From contig NZ_VIWU01000001.1 of NCBI RefSeq assembly GCF_007994075.1, positions 7,812,001 to 7,876,000 on the forward strand: 64,000 nt of DNA. Direction: 5' to 3'. Both the position numbers and the translations under genes were made by a program. This DNA is from Pseudonocardia hierapolitana (GTDB lineage: Bacteria > Actinomycetota > Actinomycetes > Mycobacteriales > Pseudonocardiaceae). Below are positions 43,425-51,301 of this stretch, piece after piece (within the stretch, counting starts at the first letter, position 1; each line of letters starts with the position of its first letter). The notes under the pieces were generated by a model. The model did not search any database. It was given only the letters and a program-made list of their open reading frames with translations, and was not told the origin of the DNA.

Positions 43425-43541
43425 TAGCGGTTGTCCATGGCTGTCGACACAACCATGGACAACCGCTACCGCGGATCATGGGAGGCAAGATCCCCTGTAG
43501 CGGTTCCTTACTGCTGTCGCCACAGCAATGGACAACCGCTC
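43425..43541. repeat. Pair of 44-bp palindromic repeats
   Basis: Unit 1 (43425-43468) is a perfect inverted repeat with 16-bp arms starting TAGCGGTTGTCCATGG and a 12-base loop. Unit 2 (43498-43541) aligns without gaps: the same first eight bases, the same central GCTGTCG and CACA, and the same final ATGGACAACCGCT. It has its own inner hairpin TGCTGT-CGCC-ACAGCA. The units are 73 bp apart and lie in the gap between the TetR gene and tatC. They could be REP-like elements or paired protein sites. Confidence 0.85.
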
Positions 43542-43649
43542 GGTGGTGGCCCCCACGCCGTCAACCGCACGCCGTGCTCCGAGCGCGACCGGCGAGCAGG
43601 GGTTCTACGCCTCGGCCGCGTTACTCGTGAGGGCCGTGACGACGGAGCG

Positions 43650-44666
43650 CTACGTGACGTCGTCGACGCTACGGGCGTTCGGGCGATCCTGATTCGGCCC
43701 CGCGCTCTCCCCGACAACACTGGGGTGGCCCGATTCGACGGCCGACGGCGTCGTGTCGATCCGGGAGGGTGCGGTGTCGATGTTCGAGGGCGACACGTCC
43801 AGCGGCGAAGGTTCGTCGGGATCGAGGTCGTCCCAGCCTTCGGCGGCGCGCTTGCGCGCCCGTCGCCTGTCGATGATGCGGGCGATCTGGATCGCGAGTT
43901 CGAACAGCAGGACGAGCGCGATGGAGAGCGCGATCATCGAGAACGGGTCCTGGCCCGGGGTGACGACCGCGGCGAACACGAACAGGCCGAAGATCAGGCC
44001 ACGCCGCCAGGCCTTGAGGGTGGTGTAACTCAGAACGCCCGCAAGGTTGAGCATGACGACGAGCAACGGGAGCTCGAAGCTGACACCGAAGATCAGCAGC
44101 AGCGCGATGATCAGGCTGAAGTAGCTCTCACCGGTCAGCAGGGTGAGCTGGAGGCCGCCACCGACGGTGAGGAGGAAGTTCAGGCCCTGGGTGACGACGA
44201 AGTAGGCGAGCACAGCGCCTGCGACGAAGAGCACCGCCGCGGGAGCGACGAACGAGAGCGCGTAGCGCCGCTCCTTCTGGTACAGGCCCGGGGTGATGAA
44301 GCCCCACAGCTGGTAGAGCCACAACGGACACGCGAGGACGACCCCCGCGGTCACTGCGACTCGAAGCCGCAGGTTGAACTGGTCGAAGGCACCCGTCGCG
44401 GTCAGGATGCACGATCCGTCCCCGCTCAGGTTGGGCCGCACCTCCGCAGGTAGTGCGCAGTACGGGCCGATGAGCAGGTCGCCGAGACTGGGAACACCGA
44501 ACAGCGCGACGCCGTACCACACGTACGCAACGACGGTGGTCAGCGCTACGCCGACGAGAGAGATCGCCAAACGGTTGCGCAGCTCGTAGAGATGCTCGAC
44601 CAGCGACATCGTGCCGTCGGGGCTCTTCGTGCGCCTGCGCCCCCACGGCGGGATGAGTTTTGCCAC
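43650..44666 (-). CDS. tatC: Twin-arginine translocase subunit TatC
   Basis: A 338-residue membrane protein with the TatC signature (MSLVEHLYELRNRLAISL, FITPGLYQKERR, FGVSFELPL, AAVVTPGQDPFSM) and six hydrophobic segments. The acidic, Ser/Pro-rich C-terminal tail (about residues 285-338) is longer than in many homologues. It recognises twin-arginine signal peptides. It lies directly after tatA in the same operon. GTG start. Confidence 0.96.
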   Translation of the reverse strand: MAKLIPPWGRRRTKSPDGTMSLVEHLYELRNRLAISLVGVALTTVVAYVWYGVALFGVPSLGDLLIGPYCALPAEVRPNLSGDGSCILTATGAFDQFNLRLRVAVTAGVVLACPLWLYQLWGFITPGLYQKERRYALSFVAPAAVLFVAGAVLAYFVVTQGLNFLLTVGGGLQLTLLTGESYFSLIIALLLIFGVSFELPLLVVMLNLAGVLSYTTLKAWRRGLIFGLFVFAAVVTPGQDPFSMIALSIALVLLFELAIQIARIIDRRRARKRAAEGWDDLDPDEPSPLDVSPSNIDTAPSRIDTTPSAVESGHPSVVGESAGPNQDRPNARSVDDVT

Positions 44667-44675
44667 CGCGACGGG

Positions 44676-44975
44676 CTACTGCGTGTTGGTGCCGTGGCCC
44701 GGTTGAGCCGACTTGGCGACTCCCTGCCCGTTCTGTGCGGTGTTCCCGGACTGCGGAAGGGCCGCAGGCGGTGTCGCAGCAGGCGGGTCGGCCGGCTTGT
44801 CGGCGGACTGCTCGGCGGGCTTGCCTGCCTCGTCGTCCTTCTTCAGGCCCTTCATCTCGCCCTTGAAGACGCGGGCGGACTGCCCCACCGACCGGGCCAT
44901 CTCGGGGAGCCTCTTCGCGCCGAAGAGCAGCACGAGGACTCCGATGACGATGAGCCATTCCCAGCCACCCGGCAT
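44676..44975 (-). CDS. tatA: Twin-arginine translocase subunit TatA
   Basis: A 99-residue protein with one N-terminal membrane helix ([14 protein letters not shown]), the [21 protein letters not shown] hinge and amphipathic helix, and a Pro/Ala/Gln-rich tail. It forms the Tat pore. ATG 44975 has GGGAG seven bases upstream. Ten bases separate it from tatC. Confidence 0.96.
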   Translation of the reverse strand: MPGGWEWLIVIGVLVLLFGAKRLPEMARSVGQSARVFKGEMKGLKKDDEAGKPAEQSADKPADPPAATPPAALPQSGNTAQNGQGVAKSAQPGHGTNTQ

Positions 44976-45030
44976 GGTCACTCTCCCTTCGTGGGGTACA
45001 GGAGGGATCCTACCCACTCCATGGGCCTGA

Positions 45031-45156
45031 TCAGGGCCGCGGGCACCAGCAACCGGCCGGGGCAGGGATTCCGACCGGCCGGTGCCACGCAGCGCCGGCC
45101 CTGGCGAACCGGCGCACGGGTGGCAGAGCGAGGGCCAGCAGCACCAGGAGCAGCAC
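45031..45156 (-). CDS. Possible second small membrane ORF, copy of the 45912-46091 gene
   Basis: A 41-codon frame from GTG 45156 encodes a hydrophobic stretch and [11 protein letters not shown], very close to the small protein at 45912-46091 ([11 protein letters not shown]). The N-terminus is shorter, there is no clear ribosome site, and the tail is unrelated. It is probably a partial, perhaps non-functional, duplicate upstream of tatA. The rest of 44976-45306 shows no other gene. Confidence 0.35.
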   Translation of the reverse strand: MLLLVLLALALPPVRRFARAGAAWHRPVGIPAPAGCWCPRP

Positions 45157-45162
45157 GATCCC
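45103..45162. repeat. About 60-bp direct repeat, left copy
   Basis: This stretch is roughly 90 percent identical to 46002-46061 in the same orientation. The two copies flank the secreted-protein gene. Both encode the PPVRRFAR segment of small membrane ORFs on the minus strand. Confidence 0.8.
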
Positions 45163-45306
45163 GCGGTATAGGTGTCGCGCAGGCCTCGACGGCGATCGGG
45201 CGGAAGAACTCTTCCTTCACCGCCTGCAGGTTCGTTGCCACTGTCATCCCCCGCAGCAGCAGTGCTGAGCGGTGAGCCGCGCAGCACCCCGAGAGCGGAG
45301 GGTGAA

Positions 45307-45876
45307 ATGGCACGCATCGGTTTTCAGCCCAGGAAACTGCGGCAGCAGGCAGGCACGGTGAAGAACACGGCCGTTCGAACCGCCGCCACCGTCACGATCT
45401 CCATCGCGTTCTTCAGCACTGCCGCGGTCCAGGGGCAGGTGGCCCTCGCCGCGCCCGCGGGGTCGGCGCAGCCGGGCAACGCGACGAGCGTCAGCGTGGT
45501 GGAGCAGGTGCCGAACCAGGCCGGCCAGCGGTGCTTCGAGGCCACCGGAACGCACCACGCCAAGACGCTGATCGGCAACACCTTCTACAAGTTCACGCAC
45601 AGCGCCGAGTTCTGCACCGACGGGACGAACGTCGTCGGTGTGGAGAACCGCGAGCACAGGTTCACCGATGCGTCCGCGTTCGCATCCTTCGGCGACGTCA
45701 TCGAAGACTCGGTCGGCCGCATGCCGGCACCGGAGGTGACCAGCATCAAGAAGGCGCGCGTCGACAACTGCGTCCCCGTCAAGGGGTGCATCAGCTCCAA
45801 GTACCCGTTCGTCCGCCTCACGCTTCGCGCGGACGGCACCTGGTTCGCGACGACGGGCGAGTCGGAGGAGTCGTAA
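45307..45876 (+). CDS. Secreted protein of unknown function
   Basis: A 189-residue protein with an N-terminal signal peptide (basic start, hydrophobic segment, cleavage near ALAAPAG at about residue 50). The mature part has five cysteines (ending with [15 protein letters not shown]) and no domain I recognise. ATG 45307 follows GGAGGG. It is transcribed opposite to its neighbours and lies between the small ORF downstream of pafC and tatA, where an uninterrupted operon is usual, so it is probably an insertion. Confidence 0.7.
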   Translation: MARIGFQPRKLRQQAGTVKNTAVRTAATVTISIAFFSTAAVQGQVALAAPAGSAQPGNATSVSVVEQVPNQAGQRCFEATGTHHAKTLIGNTFYKFTHSAEFCTDGTNVVGVENREHRFTDASAFASFGDVIEDSVGRMPAPEVTSIKKARVDNCVPVKGCISSKYPFVRLTLRADGTWFATTGESEES

Positions 45877-45911
45877 CGGCCGGTTGCCGTCGCGGGCGGA
45901 CGCGCCGCGGT

Positions 45912-46091
45912 TCAGGCCGAGCCGTGTCGTCGCTCGCCCGCCACGGCACGCAACACGGCCACGCGGTGCGCCACCCCCGCCCGCAGCGCAGCGCCTTCCC
46001 GGGCGAACCGACGCACGGGTGGCAGGGCGAGGAGCAGCAGCACCACGAGCAGCACGACCCCCACGCCCAGCGTGAGCATCACCGGCAGCAT
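45912..46091 (-). CDS. Small single-span membrane protein
   Basis: A 59-residue protein: one membrane segment (VMLTLGVGVVLLVVLLLLALP) followed by a basic amphipathic tail (RRFAREGAALRAG). ATG 46091 comes one base after the pafC stop, so it is translationally coupled. Function unknown. A partial copy exists at 45031-45156. Confidence 0.6.
   Translation of the reverse strand: MLPVMLTLGVGVVLLVVLLLLALPPVRRFAREGAALRAGVAHRVAVLRAVAGERRHGSA
46002..46061. repeat. About 60-bp direct repeat, right copy
   Basis: Matches 45103-45162 at about 54 of 60 positions, 899 bp apart. See the left copy. Confidence 0.8.
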
Positions 46092-46092
46092 C

Positions 46093-47064
46093 TCAACCGT
46101 CCTCCGACTCCCGCTCGACCGCGTCGAGCGCCTCGCGCGCCCGCCGGGCCACGGCATCCACCAGCTCCGGCGGCTCCAGCAGCCGCGCCCCGCCGCCCAG
46201 GCCCAGCACGAGCCGGACCAACCACGTGGGATCGGCGTAGCGCAGCTGCACCTGCAGGCGCTCGTCGCCCAGCTCCACGACGTCGTCGACGGGGTAGTAC
46301 TCGGCCACCCAGCGCGCCTCGCGTTCGAGCAGCAGCACCGCCGACCGGTGCTCGGCACTGGGCCGGAACAGCCCCTCCGACACGTCCGTGGGCTCCGCGT
46401 CCGGCGGCGGCGCGGCGGGCTCGTCGAGCACGGCGACGTCCTCGACGCGGTCGAGCCGGAACAGCCGCACCCCCTCGGCCCGCCGGCACCAGGCCTCCAG
46501 GTACCCGCGACCGTCGACGATCAGCAGCCGCATCGGGTCGATCGTGCGCTGCGAGACCGCGTCCCGCCCCGCCGTGTAGTACACGATCTGCATGGCCCGC
46601 CCCGCCGCGAGCGCGTCGCGCACCGCGGCCGTGGTGGCCGCCTCCTCCCGGCTCGGCCCGTCGATCGCGACGCCCGCCATCCCGGCGTCGCCCACGGCGC
46701 GCTCCACCTTCGCCGCCGCCCGCCGCACGGCCTCGGTGTCGGCGACGCCCGGCACGTCCGCGAGCGTGCGCAGCGCCATCAGCAGCGCCGTCGCCTCCGC
46801 GGTGGTGAGCCGCAGGGGCCGGCGCATCCCCGCGTCGTGGGTGACGGTGACGGTGTCGCCGGAGAACGACAGGTCGATCAGGTCGCCGGGGCCGTAACCG
46901 GGCAGCCCGCACATCCACAGCAGCTCGAGGTCGCGGCGCAGCTGCCTCTCGGAGATCCCGAGGTCGGCCGCCGCCTCCGCGACCGGGATGCCGGGGCGGG
47001 CCAGCAGGTAGGGCACCAGCGACAGCAGCCGCGGCAGCCGCTCGGTGACCCCGCCGCTCACCAC
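46093..47064 (-). CDS. pafC: WYL-domain regulator PafC
   Basis: A 323-residue HTH-WYL protein. The HTH is at about residues 8-60 (LLSLVPYLLARPGIPVAEAAADLGISERQLRRDLELLWMCG), then a linker and the WYL region (about 170-240, TIDPMRLLIVDGRGYLEAWCRRAEG). With PafB it forms the PafBC complex that activates DNA-damage genes independently of LexA. GTG 47064 or the adjacent GTG 47061 is the start. About 97 bases separate it from the pafB stop. Confidence 0.9.
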   Translation of the reverse strand: MVSGGVTERLPRLLSLVPYLLARPGIPVAEAAADLGISERQLRRDLELLWMCGLPGYGPGDLIDLSFSGDTVTVTHDAGMRRPLRLTTAEATALLMALRTLADVPGVADTEAVRRAAAKVERAVGDAGMAGVAIDGPSREEAATTAAVRDALAAGRAMQIVYYTAGRDAVSQRTIDPMRLLIVDGRGYLEAWCRRAEGVRLFRLDRVEDVAVLDEPAAPPPDAEPTDVSEGLFRPSAEHRSAVLLLEREARWVAEYYPVDDVVELGDERLQVQLRYADPTWLVRLVLGLGGGARLLEPPELVDAVARRAREALDAVERESEDG

Positions 47065-47161
47065 TCGGCCTCGCCGTGCTCGCCCACCCCGTCGGCTGCC
47101 GAGCCACGAGGCTCGGCCGGCTTCGCCGGGCACCGCGCTGACGGCGCACTCGCACGCTCGC

Positions 47162-48157
47162 TCATGTCGTCTGCGCCAGCGGCTCGGTGTGGGCGGCCAC
47201 CGACGCCGCCCAGTTCGCCCGCACGGCGTCGGCGAGGCGTTGGGGGGCGAGCACGGCGACGTCCGGGCCGTGGCCGGCGACCCAGCGGGCGAGGGTCTCC
47301 AGGGCGCGCAGGTCGAGCTCGACCTCGTCGCCCGGGCGCCCGGCGTGGACGCGCCGACCGACGACCCGGCCGAGGCGGCGCAGGCCGTGGGCGCGGCCGT
47401 CGGCGATCCAGACCCGCGCGATGTCGGTAGCCGGCGGTGGGTCGACGCCTTGACGGACCATGCCCATCAGGTCGACGCCCTCGGGCACCCGCACCGCGCC
47501 GGCCGGGCCGACCGGCGTGACGGGTTCCATGATCCGCGAGATGCGGAAGCAGCGGGGGGCGGCGCGGTCGCGGTCGTAGCAGCACAGGTACCAGCGCCCG
47601 CGCCACGACACCACGCCCCACGGCTCCACGGTGCGCCGCTGGACGGGCCCGCCCACGCCGCCGCGCTGGTGGTCGAACGTCACGGCCCGCCCGGCCCGCA
47701 CGGCGGCGAGCAGCGGGGCGAAGGCGGGGTCGGCGGCCTGCACCCGCGGCTGGACCCGCCCCTGGTCCTCGTCGACCTCCACCCCGGCCGCGCGGAGCTT
47801 GACCAGCGCGCTGTGGGCCGGCATCGCGAGCTCCGGGGAGTCCCACAGCCGCGCCGCGAGCGCCACCGCGGCGGCCTCGTCCGGCTCGAGGTCGATGTCA
47901 CCGAGCTCGTAGTCCTGGCGGGCGATCCGGTAGCCGTCGACGGTGTCGAAGCTGGACAGCCGCCCGGTCTCCAGCGGTACGCCGAGCTCGCGCAGCTCGG
48001 CCTTGTCGCGCTCGAACATCCGGAAGAACGCCTCGTCGCCGCGCGCGTCGGCGTACCCGGGCACGATCTGGCGGATCCGCTCCGCCGTGAGGAACTGCCG
48101 GGTGGACAGCAGGCAGAGAACCAGGTTCACCAGCCGCTCGGCCCGGGCAGAGGACAC
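47162..48157 (-). CDS. pafB: WYL-domain regulator PafB
   Basis: A 331-residue HTH-WYL protein, partner of PafC. The HTH is at about residues 1-60 (RLVNLVLCLLSTRQFLTAERIRQIVPGY), and the WYL core is at about 155-215 (RTVEPWGVVSWRGRWYLCCYDRDR). Two GTGs open the frame (48160 and 48157); the second lies exactly six bases after TACGAT, so I chose it. It follows pafA in the same direction. Confidence 0.92.
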   Translation of the reverse strand: MSSARAERLVNLVLCLLSTRQFLTAERIRQIVPGYADARGDEAFFRMFERDKAELRELGVPLETGRLSSFDTVDGYRIARQDYELGDIDLEPDEAAAVALAARLWDSPELAMPAHSALVKLRAAGVEVDEDQGRVQPRVQAADPAFAPLLAAVRAGRAVTFDHQRGGVGGPVQRRTVEPWGVVSWRGRWYLCCYDRDRAAPRCFRISRIMEPVTPVGPAGAVRVPEGVDLMGMVRQGVDPPPATDIARVWIADGRAHGLRRLGRVVGRRVHAGRPGDEVELDLRALETLARWVAGHGPDVAVLAPQRLADAVRANWAASVAAHTEPLAQTT

Positions 48158-48163
48158 CACGGC

Positions 48164-48169
48164 ATCGTA
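48164..48169 (-). promoter_or_regulatory. Leaderless -10 hexamer TACGAT for pafB
   Basis: On the minus strand, ends six bases before GTG 48157. It suggests that pafBC can be transcribed separately from pafA. Confidence 0.5.
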
Positions 48170-48212
48170 CGGCCGGGCACGGCCTTCGCGCGGGCGACCG
48201 GCGGAAACGCGC

Positions 48213-49574
48213 CTACAGCGACGCGATCAGGCGTTCCACCCGCTCGTCCACGGCCCGGAACGGGTCCTTGCACAGCACGGTGCGCTGGGCCTGGTCGTTG
48301 AGCTTGAGGTGCACCCAGTCGACCGTGAAGTCGCGGCCGGCGGCCTGCGCGGCGGCGATGAAATCCCCGCGCAGCTTGGCCCGCGTTGTCTGCGGCGGGG
48401 TGTCCTTGGCCGCCTCGATCTCGCCGTCGTCGGTGACGCGGTCGACCATGCCCTTGCGCTGCAACAGGTCGAACAGCCCTCGGCCGCGGCGGATGTCGTG
48501 GTAGGCGAGGTCGAGCTGGGCGATCCGGGGGCTCGCGAGGTCGAGGCCGTTGCGGGCCCGGTAGCGCTCGACGAGCCGGTGCTTGATCGCCCAGTCGATC
48601 TCGCGGTCGATCAGCGACAGGTTCTGGCTCTCGACGGCGTCGAGGGTGCGTCCCCACAGGTCGAGCACGCGCGCGATGGTGGGATCGGCGCTGCCCCGCG
48701 TGCGGACGTGCTCGACGGCCTTGGCGTGGTACTCGCGCTGGATGTCCAGCGCACTGGCCTCGCGCCCGCCCGCGAGCCGCACGGTGCGGCGGCCGGTGAG
48801 GTCGTGGCTGATCTCGCGGATGGCGCGGATCGGGTTGTCGAGGGTGAAGTCCCGGAACTGGACGCCCGCCTCGATCATCTCCAGCACGAGCGTGGCCGAC
48901 CCGACCTTGAGCAGGGTGGTGACCTCGGACATGTTGGAGTCACCGACGATGACGTGCAGCCGGCGGTAGCGCTCCGCGTCGGCGTGCGGCTCGTCGCGGG
49001 TGTTGATGATCGGCCGGGACCGCGTGGTGGCGCTGGAGACGCCCTCCCAGATGTGCTCGGCCCGCTGCGACAGGCAGTACACCGCGCCGCGCGGGGTCTG
49101 CAGCACCTTGCCGGCCCCGCAGATCAGCTGCCGGGTGACGAGGAACGGCAGCAGCACGTCGGCGATCCGGGAGAACTCGCCTGCCCGGGCCACCAGGTAG
49201 TTCTCGTGGCAACCGTAGGAGTTGCCCGCCGAGTCGGTGTTGTTCTTGAACAGGTAGATGTCACCGCCGATGCCCTCGTCGACCAGCCGGCGCTCGGCAT
49301 CGACGAGGAGGTCCTCGAGGATGCGCTCCCCCGCCTTGTCGTGGGACACGAGCTGGGCGAGCGAGTCGCACTCCGCGGTGGCGTACTCGGGGTGGCTGCC
49401 CACGTCCAGGTAGAGGCGGGCCCCGTTGCGCAGGAACACGTTCGACGAACGCCCCCACGACACGACCCTGCGAAAGAGGTACCGGGCCACCTCGTCGGGC
49501 GAGAGGCGCCGCTGCCCGTGGAAGGTGCACGTGACCCCGAACTCGGTCTCGACGCCGTAGATCCGCCGCTGCAT
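48213..49574 (-). CDS. pafA: Pup-protein ligase PafA
   Basis: A 453-residue carboxylate-amine ligase that joins the C-terminal glutamate of Pup to substrate lysines. It opens with [11 protein letters not shown] and has the ATP-binding strands ([23 protein letters not shown]), [19 protein letters not shown] and the [31 protein letters not shown] core. Length is normal. ATG 49574 has TACGCT six bases upstream. Dop, its paralogue, lies 6 kb away at 55293. Confidence 0.97.
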   Translation of the reverse strand: MQRRIYGVETEFGVTCTFHGQRRLSPDEVARYLFRRVVSWGRSSNVFLRNGARLYLDVGSHPEYATAECDSLAQLVSHDKAGERILEDLLVDAERRLVDEGIGGDIYLFKNNTDSAGNSYGCHENYLVARAGEFSRIADVLLPFLVTRQLICGAGKVLQTPRGAVYCLSQRAEHIWEGVSSATTRSRPIINTRDEPHADAERYRRLHVIVGDSNMSEVTTLLKVGSATLVLEMIEAGVQFRDFTLDNPIRAIREISHDLTGRRTVRLAGGREASALDIQREYHAKAVEHVRTRGSADPTIARVLDLWGRTLDAVESQNLSLIDREIDWAIKHRLVERYRARNGLDLASPRIAQLDLAYHDIRRGRGLFDLLQRKGMVDRVTDDGEIEAAKDTPPQTTRAKLRGDFIAAAQAAGRDFTVDWVHLKLNDQAQRTVLCKDPFRAVDERVERLIASL

Positions 49575-49580
49575 CCAGCA

Positions 49581-49586
49581 AGCGTA
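49581..49586 (-). promoter_or_regulatory. Leaderless -10 hexamer TACGCT for pafA
   Basis: On the minus strand, ends six bases before the ATG at 49574. Confidence 0.55.
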
Positions 49587-49672
49587 AGCGGAGAGAGCCT
49601 GGTCGTGTTACGCCTGTGACCGACTGGCCGTGTCGTGTCCTTCCTCCGGCCCTCGCCGATGGGCCGTGTGCG

Positions 49673-49678
49673 TACTGT
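49673..49678 (+). promoter_or_regulatory. Leaderless -10 hexamer TACTGT
   Basis: Ends six bases before the GTG at 49685 of the PAP2-DAGK gene. Confidence 0.5.
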
Positions 49679-49684
49679 CAAGTC

Positions 49685-51232
49685 GTGCTGCCCTGGATCC
49701 GGCGGGCCACCGACGAGGTGGTCGACGCCGATCGCGCGGTGTCGCGCAGGGTCTCGGCACTGCCGCCGAGCCCGTTCGACGCCGCCATGAAGACGGTCTC
49801 GACCGCCGCGAACCACAGCCTGCTGTGGTTCGCCGTCGCGGCGATCCTCGCCGCGCGCCGCGGTGCGAGCCGCAAGGCCGCCGCCCGCGGCGTGCTGGCC
49901 ATCGCCGGCGCGAGCGCCACGGCCAACGGCCTGCTCAAGCCGCTGCTGCCGCGCAGGAGGCCGGCCGCTGCCGAGCTGCCGGCCTACCAGACCCTCCGCA
50001 ACCCCCCGAAGTCGTCGTCGTTCCCGTCCGGGCACGCGGCGTCGGCGGCCGCGTTCACCACGGCCGTGGCGCTCGAGAGCCCGAAGCTGGGGCTCGCCGT
50101 CGCGCCGCTGGCCGCGTCCGTGGCCTACTCGCGGGTGCACGTCGGCGTGCACTGGGCCTCCGACGTGCTCGCGGGCGCCGCCGTCGGAGGCGGGATCGCG
50201 CTCGCCACCCGCCGCTGGTGGCCGGTCAGGCGCACCGACGAGGCGCGGGCCCGGCCTCTGGACGCCGTGCCCACGCTCCCTGACGGCAAGGGCCTGGTGC
50301 TGATTTCCAACCAGCGCTCGGGCGACCCGGAGTACGACCCGGCCGACGATCTGGAGAACGCCTTGCCGGCCGCCGTGGTGCTGCGGGCCGACCCCGACGA
50401 GGACATCGACGACCAGCTCGAGGCCGCCGTCACGGAGCGCGATCGGTGGGTGCGGGCGATCGGGGTCGCGGGCGGCGACGGGTCGGTGGCCGCGGCCGCG
50501 ACCGTGGCGGGCCGCCGGAACCTGCCGCTCGTGGTGGTGCCCACGGGCACGCTGAACCACTTCGCCCGTGACGTCGGCGTGTACGACATGCAGGAGGCGG
50601 TCGACGCCACCGGCGCGGGCGAGGCCGTCGCCGTCGACCTCGGGGTGGTGGACGTCCACCCGGGGCGCGGCACCGACCCGGAGAGCGAGGCCGTCGTGCG
50701 GCAGCGCTACTTCCTCAACACCGCGAGCCTCGGCTCCTACCCGGACCTCGTGCGGTTGAGGGAGAAGTGGGAGGGCCGGTGGGGCAAGTGGCCCGCGTTC
50801 GCCGCGGCGCTGGTCGTGGTGCTCCGCCGGGCCGAGCCGGTGCGGATCAAGGTGGACGGACGCTGGCTCGCGGTCTGGCTGCTGTTCGTGGGCAACGGGC
50901 CCTACCACCCGCGGGGCATGGTGCCTGCCTGGCGCCCGTCGCTCGACTCCGGGCTGCTCGACGTGCGGTGGCTGCGGGCCGACATCCGCTTCTCCCGCCT
51001 GCGGGCGGTGGCCGCGCTCCTGCTGGGTGCGCTCGGGCACAGCCACGTCTACCACCAGCGCGAGGTCGGCGAGCTCGACGTCGAGCTGGCGGTCCCCGGC
51101 ATGCTGGCCACCGACGGCGAGGTGGTCGAGGAGGCCGGGCGCTTCACGTTCCGGGTGGCCCGTCGGCCGGTGCCGGTCTACCGCCGCCACGAGGACAACT
51201 GGAGCGGCCGGGACCGCCCCTTCCTCGGGTGA
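49685..51232 (+). CDS. PAP2 phosphatase-diacylglycerol kinase fusion
   Basis: A 515-residue bifunctional lipid enzyme. The N-terminal half (about residues 40-180) is a PAP2 lipid phosphatase with the three motifs KPLLPRRRP, FPSGHAA and SRVHVGVHWASD and several membrane segments. The C-terminal half (about 200-510) is a diacylglycerol-kinase domain with GVAGGDGSVAAAA and VVPTGTLNHFARD. The two halves have opposite directions of phosphate transfer, so this could control phosphatidic acid, or process undecaprenyl or sphingoid lipids. GTG 49685 is set by the leaderless -10; upstream codons lack similarity. Confidence 0.88.
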   Translation: MLPWIRRATDEVVDADRAVSRRVSALPPSPFDAAMKTVSTAANHSLLWFAVAAILAARRGASRKAAARGVLAIAGASATANGLLKPLLPRRRPAAAELPAYQTLRNPPKSSSFPSGHAASAAAFTTAVALESPKLGLAVAPLAASVAYSRVHVGVHWASDVLAGAAVGGGIALATRRWWPVRRTDEARARPLDAVPTLPDGKGLVLISNQRSGDPEYDPADDLENALPAAVVLRADPDEDIDDQLEAAVTERDRWVRAIGVAGGDGSVAAAATVAGRRNLPLVVVPTGTLNHFARDVGVYDMQEAVDATGAGEAVAVDLGVVDVHPGRGTDPESEAVVRQRYFLNTASLGSYPDLVRLREKWEGRWGKWPAFAAALVVVLRRAEPVRIKVDGRWLAVWLLFVGNGPYHPRGMVPAWRPSLDSGLLDVRWLRADIRFSRLRAVAALLLGALGHSHVYHQREVGELDVELAVPGMLATDGEVVEEAGRFTFRVARRPVPVYRRHEDNWSGRDRPFLG

Positions 51233-51301
51233 GGCGAGCCGTCACGGCAGGATGACGCCACGATCGGCGGCAGAGCGGCCGTCGAGGCGGGTGACGGGGG
51301 G

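Noticed and set aside
43425..43541. A CRISPR array
   Set aside because: Only two repeat units, each palindromic over its full length, 73 bp apart, with no cas genes nearby.
44978..45313. A 111-codon minus-strand frame upstream of tatA
   Set aside because: Only a short piece looks related to anything, and that is in another frame; start and composition are poor.
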